Part shown: positions 25,587 to 34,027 of the stretch, one piece after another | How positions within the stretch are numbered: position 1 is the stretch's first letter | Layout of the letters: each line of letters begins with the position of its first letter | Source: Campylobacterales bacterium | GTDB lineage: Bacteria > Campylobacterota > Campylobacteria > Campylobacterales > Sulfurimonadaceae | Reading direction: 5' to 3' | NCBI GenBank assembly: GCA_026390135.1 | Contig: JAPLGN010000004.1 | Span: 1-35,596 of the forward strand | Length of the DNA: 35,596 nt | Translations under genes and position numbers: made by a program | The notes under the pieces: generated by a model | The model's input: the letters and a program-made list of their open reading frames with translations, nothing else | Told to the model about the DNA's origin: nothing | Database searches by the model: none

Positions 25587-26342
25587 TTTTCCCAAAACTT
25601 GAAATGCACTTTGCATCTGTGAACTTACGATCATCATAGTCTCAGCAAGCGTTGCAATTAAAACCACAAATGCCACACCAATTTTAATCGGCATACCAAT
25701 GACCAGCAAATTAAATTGCGGCATACTTTTCATCAACATTCCAAAAATAACATCCGCAAGCATCGAAAGTGCCGTAATAGGAAATGCAATCATAAAGCCC
25801 ACAACAAACATATTGAGCATAGCGTGCATAATGTATTTAAAAAGCTCAGGAGTCACCATAAAACCACCCAATGGAACCGAAGCGATGGATTCAGAAGCAA
25901 ACAATAAAATCCAATGATGCATATCAAGGGAAAGCAGTACCATCAATGAGACCAACGCCAAAAACTGCCCAATAATCGGCATTGAGACACCCGATTGCGG
26001 ATCAATAGCAGAAGCAAGAGTAAATCCCATCATAAAGGATATTTGTCCCCCTGCAAACGTAATAACATGATACGCGAGCTGTAGAATGATCCCTACCGTT
26101 AATCCAAAGAGCATCTCCCCCAAAATTGCTACGGTTAAACTGGCAGCATCCAAATGGATTTGTAACGGAGGTAATGCACCAAAAAAGAAAACGGTAAAAA
26201 AGAAGGCCATGGCAGCTTTAACAGACATTGGGATATTGGCATGCGAAAAAATGGGGACTGCCATAAAAAGTGCACTAAAGCGAACATATAAAAGAATAAA
26301 AGCAGCCGTTCGCCCTTCACTAAAAATCTGTGCCCATTCCAC
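25578..26342 (-). CDS. fliR: Flagellar biosynthetic protein FliR
   Basis: A 254-residue integral membrane protein of the flagellar type III export gate (FliP-FliQ-FliR). Several hydrophobic helices are visible from residue 13 onward, and motifs such as VPIFSHANIPMSVKAAMAFF, GLTVGIILQLAYHVITFAGG and FPITALSMLADVIFGML fit FliR. Length is typical. It starts at GTG 26342, three bases after the ABC ATPase gene. In Campylobacter jejuni the same gene order is seen. Confidence 0.95.
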   Translation of the reverse strand: MEWAQIFSEGRTAAFILLYVRFSALFMAVPIFSHANIPMSVKAAMAFFFTVFFFGALPPLQIHLDAASLTVAILGEMLFGLTVGIILQLAYHVITFAGGQISFMMGFTLASAIDPQSGVSMPIIGQFLALVSLMVLLSLDMHHWILLFASESIASVPLGGFMVTPELFKYIMHAMLNMFVVGFMIAFPITALSMLADVIFGMLMKSMPQFNLLVIGMPIKIGVAFVVLIATLAETMMIVSSQMQSAFQVLGKLF

Positions 26343-26345
26343 GCG

Positions 26346-26990
26346 CTATTTACCGCTCACCAAAGAGCCATCAACCATTCGATAGATATGGTCACAACGT
26401 GCAGCCAATGCTTCATCATGGGTTACGAGCACTAATCCAGCTTCGTGTTGAACTAAGTAGTCCATAAAAAGATCCATCACTTCTGTAGCGGTAGCATGAT
26501 CGAGATTTCCCGTCGGTTCATCGGCGAAAATAAGACGCGGTTTTTTGGAGAGAATCCGAGCAATAGAGACACGCTGCTGCTGACCACCGGAGAGTTCCGT
26601 CACTTTTTGCCCTATCACCTGCTGTATTCCAAGATTGACCAACAACGCAGGATCAATGGTCTCACCCGCTAAAATTGCCGCAACTTCAAGATTTTCATAG
26701 GCACTAAATCCTTTGAAAAGATAATGGCTTTGATAAATAAGCCCCAAATCATGGCGACGAAGCTGTACTAATTGTTTATCATCCAAGGTATAAATATTTT
26801 TTTCAAAAAGTTCGACATTGCCACTGTTGGGTTTTAAAAGTGAAGAGAGTATGTGCAAAAGCGTCGATTTTCCGCTGCCGCTGACACCAACAATGGCTAT
26901 TGATTCGCGTGAATGCAATTCCAATGAAATATCATTAAAAAGAGGATAATCAAAACGATGAGAAAGTGAGGTTGCTTTTAAAAGTATCAT
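26346..26990 (-). CDS. ABC transporter ATP-binding protein, LolD/MacB-like
   Basis: A 214-residue ABC ATPase. Walker A is GVSGSGKSTL (about 34-43), the signature is LSGGQQQRVSIARIL, and Walker B is LIFADEPTGNLD. The two-line EPTGNLD together with the short length fits the LolD/MacB subgroup of exporters of lipoproteins or peptides. No permease gene is in view. In Campylobacter jejuni the orthologous gene (Cj1180c as I recall) also lies between fliR and tsf. The TATAAT six bases before ATG 26990 suggests that the transcript begins at or very near the start codon. Confidence 0.9.
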   Translation of the reverse strand: MILLKATSLSHRFDYPLFNDISLELHSRESIAIVGVSGSGKSTLLHILSSLLKPNSGNVELFEKNIYTLDDKQLVQLRRHDLGLIYQSHYLFKGFSAYENLEVAAILAGETIDPALLVNLGIQQVIGQKVTELSGGQQQRVSIARILSKKPRLIFADEPTGNLDHATATEVMDLFMDYLVQHEAGLVLVTHDEALAARCDHIYRMVDGSLVSGK

Positions 26991-26996
26991 GGGGGA

Positions 26997-27002
26997 ATTA
27001 TA
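26997..27002 (-). promoter_or_regulatory. -10 box giving a possible leaderless transcript of the ABC gene
   Basis: Perfect TATAAT on the minus strand, ending six bases before the ATG of the ABC ATPase gene, with an A/T-rich stretch instead of a -35 box. No Shine-Dalgarno sequence can fit between the two. Confidence 0.4.
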
Positions 27003-27040
27003 GGAGAATTAAATTAAAAAAAGAGAGTAAATGACTATTT

Positions 27041-27110
27041 CGTCATCCTCTGACTTGATCAGGGGATCCATCTCTTAAAAAGCTGGATTCCCGCCTTCGC
27101 GGGAATGACG
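27041..27110. repeat. CGTCATTCC-family repeat, paired 70-base unit
   Basis: Outer ends CGTCATCC and GGAATGACG, with two hairpin units in opposite orientation as at 21088-21157. It sits between the tsf stop (27137) and the ABC ATPase promoter, and may end the rpsB-tsf transcript. Confidence 0.85.
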
Positions 27111-27136
27111 AAGAAAAGCTAAACCAAAAGGTTTGT

Positions 27137-28204
27137 TTACGCCATTTGAGCAGCGACTTCTTCTGCGAAGTTGTCTACTTTTTTCTCTAAGCCTTCGCCT
27201 ACTTCGTATTTAACGAATTCAACGATGCTTGCTGTTCCGCCGTGAGCGGCAGCTTCTTTTGTCAGTGCTTGCGCTACAGTCATAGAATCATCCATAACGT
27301 AGTTTTGATCCAACAATGCAAGTTCTTTATCCAAAGTTGTATTGTCTGCTACGAAACGAGCCAATTGTCCAGGGATGATGTTTGCCCAAATTTTTTCAGG
27401 TTTGCCATCTGCTAGTAATTTTGCTTTGATCGCTTCTTCAGCTTCAGCCATAACTTCCGGAGTCAATTGTGACATAGAAATATACTGAGGAACATTCTTA
27501 ACTGTTTTTTTCAAACGTGCAAGTTCTTCATTCTCAGTTTTGATCGCTTCAATACGACCAATCGTTTCTGCTTCTACGAATGCAGGATCAAAATCATTGT
27601 AACTCATAGTAGTAGGTTTCATTGCAGATGCGTGCATTGCAATATTACGTACCATTGGAGCCAATGCGTCTGCTGTTTTTTGAGAATCACATGTGATTGC
27701 TACCAAAACACCAACACGGCCGTTTGTGTGAACGTAACCATTTACACATCCGTGCTCGCCTGCATTAAGTGTTACAAAACGACGAGTTACGATTTTTTCA
27801 CCGATACGAGCTACTTGAGACGTAAAGTACTCTGAAAAAGTTCCTGTTTCGTATGACGTTTCGTTTAACTCTTCTACTGAACTGACACCTGTAGTAAATA
27901 CGTGTGCTGCAGTGTTGCCAACAAGAGCGATAAAGCCATCATTTTTTGCAACGAAATCAGTTTCAGAGTTAATTTCTACCAAAGAAGCAGACGTAAATGT
28001 TTCAGAAATCTTAAGACCCAAAAGTCCTTCAGCTGCAACACGATCCGCTTTTTTAGCAGTTTGAGCCATACCGCGGTCACGTAAAAACTCTTTCGCTTTT
28101 TCCATGTCGCCATCACACTCAGTGAGTGCTTTTTTACAATCCATCATAGGCGCATCAGTCGCCGTACGAAGGTCTTTGACCATTGCTGCTGTTACGTCTG
28201 CCAT
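27137..28204 (-). CDS. tsf: Elongation factor Ts
   Basis: A 355-residue nucleotide-exchange factor for EF-Tu. The N-terminal UBA-like helix bundle ([20 protein letters not shown], about residues 9-28), the [16 protein letters not shown] motif and [13 protein letters not shown] are the family hallmarks. The body has the length typical of Campylobacterota EF-Ts. ATG at 28204 lies two bases after the rpsB stop, forming the common rpsB-tsf operon. Confidence 0.98.
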   Translation of the reverse strand: MADVTAAMVKDLRTATDAPMMDCKKALTECDGDMEKAKEFLRDRGMAQTAKKADRVAAEGLLGLKISETFTSASLVEINSETDFVAKNDGFIALVGNTAAHVFTTGVSSVEELNETSYETGTFSEYFTSQVARIGEKIVTRRFVTLNAGEHGCVNGYVHTNGRVGVLVAITCDSQKTADALAPMVRNIAMHASAMKPTTMSYNDFDPAFVEAETIGRIEAIKTENEELARLKKTVKNVPQYISMSQLTPEVMAEAEEAIKAKLLADGKPEKIWANIIPGQLARFVADNTTLDKELALLDQNYVMDDSMTVAQALTKEAAAHGGTASIVEFVKYEVGEGLEKKVDNFAEEVAAQMA

Positions 28205-28206
28205 GA

Positions 28207-28977
28207 TTACGCTTCTTCTGCTACTGCTGTAGCAGGTGCTTCAACAGCTGCTGCTTCCGGAGCCATTTCTTCTTCAGTTACTTCTTCGTTTCCGCCGTTA
28301 CGAAGTGCTTTACCTTCATTGATCGCTTCAGCCATTTCTTTACAGAAAAGTTGGATAGAACGGATAGCATCATCATTTCCAGGGATTGGAATGTCGATTA
28401 CGTCTGGATCACAGTTAGTATCAAGAGGTGCAACAACACGGATACCGAGGTGACGCGCTTCAAGAACTGCAATGTTTTCTTTTACTGCATCGATAACGAA
28501 CATCATGTCAGGCAAAGTTTTCATGTTACGGATACCGCCAAGGTATGCGATCAATTTGTCTTTTTGACGACCCATCATCAACGCTTCTTTTTTAGTTAAA
28601 AGACCCATTTGACCGTTTGCTTGCATCTCTTCGATGATTTCAAGTTTACGGATTGATTTTTGGATTGTTGGGAAGTTTGTCAACATTCCACCCAACCAGC
28701 GGTTGTCAACGTATGGCATACCACATGAAATAGCTGCATCACGGATAGCAACACGTGCTTGTTTTTTAGTTCCTACGAAAAGAACTGTTTGTCCCTCAGC
28801 CGCAGCATCAAGAACTTGCTGATATGCGCTACGGAAAAAACGCAATGTTTTTTGTAGATCGATGATATAGATGTTTTTACGAACGCCAAAAATGTATTTT
28901 TTCATTTTTGGATTCCAACGACGTGTTTGGTGACCGAAATGTACACCGCACTCTAAAAGGTCTTTCATAGTTACCAT
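28207..28977 (-). CDS. rpsB: 30S ribosomal protein S2
   Basis: A 256-residue ribosomal protein. It begins [21 protein letters not shown] and holds the family blocks [33 protein letters not shown] and PLDTNCDPD. The reading frame extends upstream to 29091, but the ATG at 28977 is preferred since AGGAG stands six bases before it and S2 proteins start there. The C-terminal tail is acidic and alanine-rich, as usual in this group. Confidence 0.98.
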   Translation of the reverse strand: MVTMKDLLECGVHFGHQTRRWNPKMKKYIFGVRKNIYIIDLQKTLRFFRSAYQQVLDAAAEGQTVLFVGTKKQARVAIRDAAISCGMPYVDNRWLGGMLTNFPTIQKSIRKLEIIEEMQANGQMGLLTKKEALMMGRQKDKLIAYLGGIRNMKTLPDMMFVIDAVKENIAVLEARHLGIRVVAPLDTNCDPDVIDIPIPGNDDAIRSIQLFCKEMAEAINEGKALRNGGNEEVTEEEMAPEAAAVEAPATAVAEEA

Positions 28978-29299
28978 AAGTAACTCCTGTATTAAAATAT
29001 TTGTTCTTCGTTTACTTGGGCGATTATCAACAGAGCCGACGAAACATCGGATGCACGAGAACAATTTATTCGCTTGCGAATTTTTACTCACGTCATAAGA
29101 GGAGAGAAAATCGGGCGAATTTTACTTGGAATCCTCTTAATATTAGCTGTATTTACCACTATTTCAAGCTTAATCACATCTTTATCACTAAATATTAATG
29201 CTTTCAAATTGCTTTTATATAATTTTTGCTAATATCATTAAAAGCAATGCGAGTGCATTGAATCAATTATTACACCACCAAAGACTTAAGGAGTCAAAT
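28978..29299. promoter_or_regulatory. Divergent promoter region of rpsB-tsf and the DUF3373 gene
   Basis: No gene in 322 bases. On the minus strand TAAAAT at 29119-29124 is a possible rpsB -10, which would give a leader of about 135 bases. That leader contains two hairpins: CCGATG/CGTCGG with a wobble pair (29036-29050) and ATTCGC/GCGAAT (29068-29081). On the plus strand TATAAT at 29218-29223 lies well placed to serve the DUF3373 gene, with a leader of about 70 bases and AAGGAG six bases before ATG 29300. No Shine-Dalgarno-linked upstream ORF was convincing. Confidence 0.45.
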
Positions 29300-30844
29300 A
29301 TGAAACAAAAGTTTTTAGGATCGATCGTCGCTGCAACGCTCCTCTCTACCACTGTAATCGCTGATGATACTCTCATGCAGCGGTTTGATAAAATGGAAAA
29401 AGAGATGGCGGCTCTTAAGGCCGAGATTAGCTCTCTCAAAGCTGAAAAAGCTGTATCTACGCAAAAAACAGCGGTTGTTTCAGCTCCAATAACAGATAAA
29501 ACAACCATTGTTTCCAATGACGATATAAGTAAAGAGATTGATGATATTAAAGATCAAATAAGCGGTCTTAATAAAAAAACAAACGGCAATCACCTCAAAT
29601 GGGATGTTGATTTCCGCAGTAGTTTTGATAATCTTCAGTACACCATGGCCAATGGAGATAAAGTCAAAAATGATGCTCTATTAAGCAACCGTCTATGGCT
29701 TGGGATGAGCTATGCTGCAACCAAAAACCTCAGTTTCGTAGGTCAACTTGCTTACAATAAAACTTTTGGAGAACGTGCTAAAACTCCAGATGGAGGGATA
29801 TTTGATGGTTTCGACTGGGTTAGTGGTGAATCTGCTCATGATGATACCCTTCGTGTTCGCTCCGCCTATTTCTTCTATACTAACGATGAACTTGCAGGAT
29901 TAGACATCCCTTGGACCATAAGTATCGGTCGTCGCCCATCTACCGAGGGACACCTCATCAATCTTCGTGATGATGACCATGCGTCCTCTCCTCTTGCACA
30001 TACTATCAACGTAGAGTTTGACGGTGCAAGTGCGAAATTTGGAATGGATGAACTTACCGGCTTAACTGGTTCGTATTTCAAGCTTTGTGCCGGACGCGGT
30101 ATGAGCAATGCAGAACCACGATTTAATTCAGCACCTTATGCCACAAGTAGTGATGCAAACACAAGTAATATTGACATGGCTGGAATTATTATTGTCCCTT
30201 ATGATGATAAACAATACAGCACAGGATTACAATACACCTACGCTAATAATCTAATTGATATGGTTAATCCTAATGATCCAACCCAAGGTTTGCAAACAGT
30301 AGGCGGTCTTCACACTGCTACAGCCTTTGCCATGGTTAACGGCATCGGTGATGGATGGAGTGAATTCTTAGATAACACAATGTTCTTTGTCAGCGGTGCA
30401 ATGTCCAAGACTGATCCATATAGTAACGGTAATGGAGGTATGCTAGGTTCTTATGAAAACAAAACGGGCTATAGCTACTGGATCGGGACACAGTTTCCAT
30501 CCCTTATCAGCGATGAAGGGCGTTGGGGAGTTGAATTTAATCATGGTTCTGAATTTTGGCGTCCGATCACCTATGCAGAAGACACTCTGATCGGTTCAAA
30601 AATCGCTGCACGTGGAGATGCATACGAACTTTACTTTACTGAGCCGTTGGTTGATGATATTTTGACCTTCCAACTCCGTTATACCTATATCAATTATGAT
30701 TACAGTGGAAGTAATGGTTTCTTTGGAAGTACTAGTGGAATGCCATTAAGTATGGATCAAGTGAGAGCAATGGGTGCTCCAATGAGCGGAATGGTTGTTG
30801 ATAAAGCACAAGACATTCGCGCTTATATCCGTTATAAATTCTAA
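29300..30844 (+). CDS. DUF3373-type outer membrane protein
   Basis: A 514-residue exported protein. The signal peptide is GSIVAATLLSTTVIA, cut before DDTLMQRF. Residues about 24-95 are a coiled coil (KMEKEMAALKAEISSLKAEK and a later IDDIKDQISGLNKK). The rest is a beta-barrel with alternating aromatic residues and a terminal IRAYIRYKF. Segments NDALLSNRLWLGMSY, DDTLRVRSAYFFYTNDEL and GRRPSTEGHLINLRDDD are typical of DUF3373 porin-like proteins common in Campylobacterota. The function is unknown; a porin role is inferred. ATG at 29300 is chosen over an upstream start at 29198 because AAGGAG lies before it and the signal peptide begins there. No cysteine-based heme motif is seen. Confidence 0.82.
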   Translation: MKQKFLGSIVAATLLSTTVIADDTLMQRFDKMEKEMAALKAEISSLKAEKAVSTQKTAVVSAPITDKTTIVSNDDISKEIDDIKDQISGLNKKTNGNHLKWDVDFRSSFDNLQYTMANGDKVKNDALLSNRLWLGMSYAATKNLSFVGQLAYNKTFGERAKTPDGGIFDGFDWVSGESAHDDTLRVRSAYFFYTNDELAGLDIPWTISIGRRPSTEGHLINLRDDDHASSPLAHTINVEFDGASAKFGMDELTGLTGSYFKLCAGRGMSNAEPRFNSAPYATSSDANTSNIDMAGIIIVPYDDKQYSTGLQYTYANNLIDMVNPNDPTQGLQTVGGLHTATAFAMVNGIGDGWSEFLDNTMFFVSGAMSKTDPYSNGNGGMLGSYENKTGYSYWIGTQFPSLISDEGRWGVEFNHGSEFWRPITYAEDTLIGSKIAARGDAYELYFTEPLVDDILTFQLRYTYINYDYSGSNGFFGSTSGMPLSMDQVRAMGAPMSGMVVDKAQDIRAYIRYKF

Positions 30845-30850
30845 ACCTTT

Positions 30851-30880
30851 CGTCATCCCCGTGAAAACGGGGATCCAGCT
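30851..30880. repeat. CGTCATTCC-family repeat, single hairpin
   Basis: CGTCATCCCCGTG with a matching CGGGGATCC forms one hairpin between the ends of the converging DUF3373 and bcp genes. The last two bases are the first part of the bcp stop codon. Confidence 0.8.
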
Positions 30881-31346
30881 AGCTTTGTAACTTCACCAAC
30901 TCTTCTTTCACTTTCAAGACATGATCTTTTACTTTTACGTTTGTCCACATCGCTTTTACAACCCCTTTTGGGTCGATGATGTACGTTGAGCGAGCGATTC
31001 CCATGTACTCTTTGCCATAGTTTTTTTTCATCGCCCACACGCCATATTCTTGCATCATTTGCGTAGTTGGATCACTAAGCAGTGTAATACCGAGATTTTG
31101 TTTCTCGATAAAGTTACGATGCGCTTTGGTACTGTCGGCACTCACACCTAATATAATCGCTCCCATATCATCATACTCATCCACAGATGCCGTAAATTCA
31201 CACGCTTCCGTCGTACAACCGGGAGTGGAATCTTTCGGATAAAAATAAAGGACAATCCATTTACCACGTAAGTCGCGTAGACAAATCTCTACGTCGTCTT
31301 GGTTACTTAAACAAAAATCGGGGGCGGTGCTTTCTAGTTCTAACAT
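30879..31346 (-). CDS. bcp: Thioredoxin-dependent thiol peroxidase (Bcp family)
   Basis: A 155-residue peroxiredoxin. The peroxidatic cysteine is Cys44 in DSTPGCTTEAC and Cys49 is five residues after, the atypical two-cysteine arrangement of Bcp/PrxQ. FYPKDSTPGC and the ILGVSAD segment are conserved. It reduces hydroperoxides with electrons from thioredoxin in the cytoplasm. Its stop codon TAG at 30879-30881 borders the repeat at 30851-30880. Confidence 0.95.
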   Translation of the reverse strand: MLELESTAPDFCLSNQDDVEICLRDLRGKWIVLYFYPKDSTPGCTTEACEFTASVDEYDDMGAIILGVSADSTKAHRNFIEKQNLGITLLSDPTTQMMQEYGVWAMKKNYGKEYMGIARSTYIIDPKGVVKAMWTNVKVKDHVLKVKEELVKLQS

Positions 31347-31377
31347 TTTTAATTTCCTTGTTTTAGTATCTCTATCC

Positions 31378-31450
31378 CGTCATTCCCGTGAAGACGGGCG
31401 AAGTACCCTCGGGTGAATCTAGCTGGATCCCCGCCTTCGCGGGAATGACG
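31378..31450. repeat. CGTCATTCC-family repeat, paired 73-base unit
   Basis: Outer ends CGTCATTCCC and GGGAATGACG, with the two hairpin units separated by a short AT-rich linker. It separates bcp (start 31346) from the end of the aldehyde dehydrogenase gene at 31456, both on the minus strand, so it could end the latter transcript. Confidence 0.85.
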
Positions 31451-31455
31451 AGTGG

Positions 31456-32871
31456 TTATAAAATTACGATTGACTTAATTTCCGTAAACTCTTCGATGGC
31501 AAAGCGTGGACCTTCTCGCCCTACACCGCTGAGCTTCACACCGCCATAAGGCTGAATATCAAAACGAAGCGTAGGCATATCGTTAATCACAACACCGCCT
31601 GCATCGAGGTCTTCTATCGCTTGTGTCGCATGGGCAAGGTTGTTTGTAAATATGGAAAACTGCAATCCATAAGGAGAGTTATTCATCCGCTGTATTGCAT
31701 CATCGATTCCATCTACGCGAACCAAACTAACAATTGGGGCAAACACCTCTTCGCATACAATTTTCATTGACTCTGTGACATCTGCCATTACACACGGATA
31801 AAAAACTCGTCCCTCACAACGTGGCGGAGTCAATGCCCGCGCCCCCTCTGCAATAGCGCTTTCTACCCAACTCATCGCCCGTGTTGACGCTTCATCATTG
31901 ATAAGCGGTCCTAAAAAAGTATCTTCATCATAGGGAGAACCCACGATTAGCTTGGCTGTTGCTTCTGCTATTTTAGTAGAAAATTCATCGTACACAACAC
32001 TATCTACATAAATACGTTGAAGCGAGATACACACCTGCCCTGAGTTTACAAACGCTCCGATAGCACAGCGTGACGCGGCATAATCCAAATCAGCACTGTC
32101 ATCGATGTAGGTCGCTGCATTGCCCCCAAGTTCCAAAGAGACTTTTTTAATCCCTGCGCTTTTGGTAATGATGTTTCCTACTCCAACAGAGCCTGTAAAA
32201 CTAATGACTCTGGGAATATCACTCCCCACCAACGCACTTCCGACCTCAGCATCACCGTAAACGACACTCAACGCATCTTTGGTTGCATAGGGGCTTTCGA
32301 TAAACAGTTTTGCCAGTTTGTACGCACAAAGAGGAGCTTCGGGAGTGGGTTTAAGAACAACAGCATTCCCCGCTACCAAGGCAGGTGCTAGTTTATGAGC
32401 GACAAGATTGAGCGGAAAATTAAACGGGGTAATTGCTACAACAACACCGCAAGGAACTCTCTGCCAATACGCATGCGCACGACGACCGCTTGGCATTGCA
32501 TCGGTATTGATCGTCTCGCCATGCAATGTACGCATTGTTTCAGCAGAAAGAGTAATGGTTTCGACACAACGATCGACTTCAATACGTGCATAGGCAATCG
32601 GCTTACCTACCTCATCACACAAAATACGGGCAAACTCTTCACGCTGTTCTAGCAATTTACTTGCGACATCCAATAACCATGAACATCGTTGATGAAGCGG
32701 AACTTTTTTTGCCATCTTAGCCGCATTTTGTGCAACATTAAGTGCTTGGCGAGCATCATCCGCACTGCACTCCGGTGAGCGTGACACTACACGCCCATCG
32801 TATGGACTTAACCGTTCCGCCACTTTATCGCGTTTGATTTCTTCTGATCCCATCCAAATATGTGCATTCAT
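31456..32871 (-). CDS. Aldehyde dehydrogenase family protein
   Basis: A 471-residue NAD(P)-dependent aldehyde dehydrogenase. Catalytic residues are visible: Asn151 in ITPFNFPLN, Glu247 in SLELGGNA, and the nucleophile Cys281 in NSGQVCIS. The NAD(P)-binding segment AGNAVVLKPTPEAPL and EEVFAPIV are present. Closest in style to lactaldehyde, phosphonoacetaldehyde or succinate-semialdehyde-type enzymes, but the substrate is not predictable. ATG 32871 has GAGG seven bases upstream. It is divergent from the truncated haemoglobin gene. Confidence 0.93.
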   Translation of the reverse strand: MNAHIWMGSEEIKRDKVAERLSPYDGRVVSRSPECSADDARQALNVAQNAAKMAKKVPLHQRCSWLLDVASKLLEQREEFARILCDEVGKPIAYARIEVDRCVETITLSAETMRTLHGETINTDAMPSGRRAHAYWQRVPCGVVVAITPFNFPLNLVAHKLAPALVAGNAVVLKPTPEAPLCAYKLAKLFIESPYATKDALSVVYGDAEVGSALVGSDIPRVISFTGSVGVGNIITKSAGIKKVSLELGGNAATYIDDSADLDYAASRCAIGAFVNSGQVCISLQRIYVDSVVYDEFSTKIAEATAKLIVGSPYDEDTFLGPLINDEASTRAMSWVESAIAEGARALTPPRCEGRVFYPCVMADVTESMKIVCEEVFAPIVSLVRVDGIDDAIQRMNNSPYGLQFSIFTNNLAHATQAIEDLDAGGVVINDMPTLRFDIQPYGGVKLSGVGREGPRFAIEEFTEIKSIVIL

Positions 32872-33003
32872 ACATCAGCCTCATCGATAAATTATTCTTT
32901 TATTATACAAATCATCACCTAAAAGGAGAAAGAAGCACTCACTTTAAGGAGTTTTTTGTTGTGAAAGTTTTAGAATGTCCCCATATTTTATAAAGGAAGC
33001 ATA

Positions 33004-33450
33004 ATGAATTTGACCATAACCGATGGTGTCATAGGCGTACGCCCCCCCGTTACGAAACCTCATCCAGGATTTTTTTTCCAAGTAGGAGAAGAGCGTTTTC
33101 GAAAACTGGTTGATGATCACTATGAAATGATCCGTACCAGCGACATTGCCTTTTTGTTTCCAGTGAATGATGAAGAAGATTTCAGTACTGCCAAAAAACA
33201 TGCTGCCGATTTTTTGATTCAAATTTGCGGAGGACCTGATTATTTTGCACAAACACGTGGTGAGCCTCGTATGGTTGGACGTCATGCACCGTTTCGCATC
33301 GATGAGAATGCACGTCGTCGCTGGCTCGAGTTTTATGCTGTCTTGCTTCCGGCACTCGAAGCAGAGGGAATCAATCCAGAATACATTCAGTCGTTTTGGG
33401 ATTACCTTGATGTTTTTTCAGTCTGGATGGTCAATACACCAGTGCATTAA
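33004..33450 (+). CDS. Truncated haemoglobin, group II-like
   Basis: A 148-residue truncated globin. Family features: RKLVDDHYEMI in the B helix with Tyr40, FLFP (about 50-53) at the CD corner, the GGP motif at 76-78 and GEPRMVGRHAPFRID, in which His94 is the proximal heme ligand, followed by RRWLEF with Trp107 at the G8 position of group II. Truncated haemoglobins of this group bind oxygen and nitric oxide and have roles in nitrosative stress or oxygen handling. An N-terminal extension of about 15 residues precedes the fold. AAGGAAGCATA stands before the ATG. Confidence 0.85.
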   Translation: MNLTITDGVIGVRPPVTKPHPGFFFQVGEERFRKLVDDHYEMIRTSDIAFLFPVNDEEDFSTAKKHAADFLIQICGGPDYFAQTRGEPRMVGRHAPFRIDENARRRWLEFYAVLLPALEAEGINPEYIQSFWDYLDVFSVWMVNTPVH

Positions 33451-33452
33451 CT

Positions 33453-33526
33453 CGTCATTCCCGCGAAGGCGGGAATCCAGCTATACGCTGATAGGGGTGG
33501 ATCCCCGGGTCAAGCCCGAGGATGAC
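33453..33526. repeat. CGTCATTCC-family repeat, paired 74-base unit
   Basis: Starts CGTCATTCCCGCG and ends GAGGATGAC, the same two-unit arrangement as at 21088 and 31378 but in the opposite order. It lies between the converging truncated haemoglobin gene and the small secreted protein gene. Confidence 0.85.
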
Positions 33527-33533
33527 AGAAATA

Positions 33534-33929
33534 TTATAAATTAAGTAACAACCCGCCAAATCCCTTGGAAGTAACTCCGAGGGGAATTTTGATTCCCTCC
33601 TCCATGTGATCTGCAAAAAATCGGGTCAACCAAATACGGTTGGTTTGAATTTTCTGCAATACCAAAGTATCTTCTTTATCAATCACTTCTGTATGATAAT
33701 AGCCAATCGCAATTGTAAGCTTTTGTGCCTCGCCCTCAGGAAGCAAAATAAAATTAAGGGTTCTTTTTGTCGTATCAACGGTTACATTTTCAACTTTTCC
33801 GTATCCTTTTGAACTAAAATACATGGATACCGCAGACGTCATAAGCTTGGAACGAAAGTTATCCATAGAAGAAGCTTCAGCCATACCAGACACACTCAAT
33901 AAAACAGCCAATAAAAGTATTCGTAACAT
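33534..33929 (-). CDS. Small secreted protein of unknown function
   Basis: A 131-residue protein with a signal peptide (ILLLAVLLSVSGMAEA, about 20 residues). The mature part has no cysteines and is not recognised. It has a beta-rich pattern (VTVDTTKRTLNFILLP, LTIAIGYYHTEVIDKEDTLVL) ending in a hydrophobic GGLLLN. Expected in the periplasm. ATG 33929 is preceded by AGGTGCTCTAATT, a moderate ribosome binding site. Converges with the haemoglobin gene through the repeat. Confidence 0.7.
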   Translation of the reverse strand: MLRILLLAVLLSVSGMAEASSMDNFRSKLMTSAVSMYFSSKGYGKVENVTVDTTKRTLNFILLPEGEAQKLTIAIGYYHTEVIDKEDTLVLQKIQTNRIWLTRFFADHMEEGIKIPLGVTSKGFGGLLLNL

Positions 33930-34027
33930 AATTAGAGCACCTTTTTTTTAGAGAATTATACCGCTTAATCAATGTTAAATGGCATCTGCGCTAGAATCAC
34001 CTAATTTTTATTTTGGAGATTTTCACT

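Noticed and set aside
28978-29091. Longer N-terminus of ribosomal protein S2
   Set aside because: S2 is known to start near MVTMKDLL, and AGGAG lies before that ATG; the upstream part is the mRNA leader.
32944-33285. Open frame on the minus strand opposite the truncated haemoglobin
   Set aside because: It runs across the divergent promoter region and the haemoglobin gene, with no family features.
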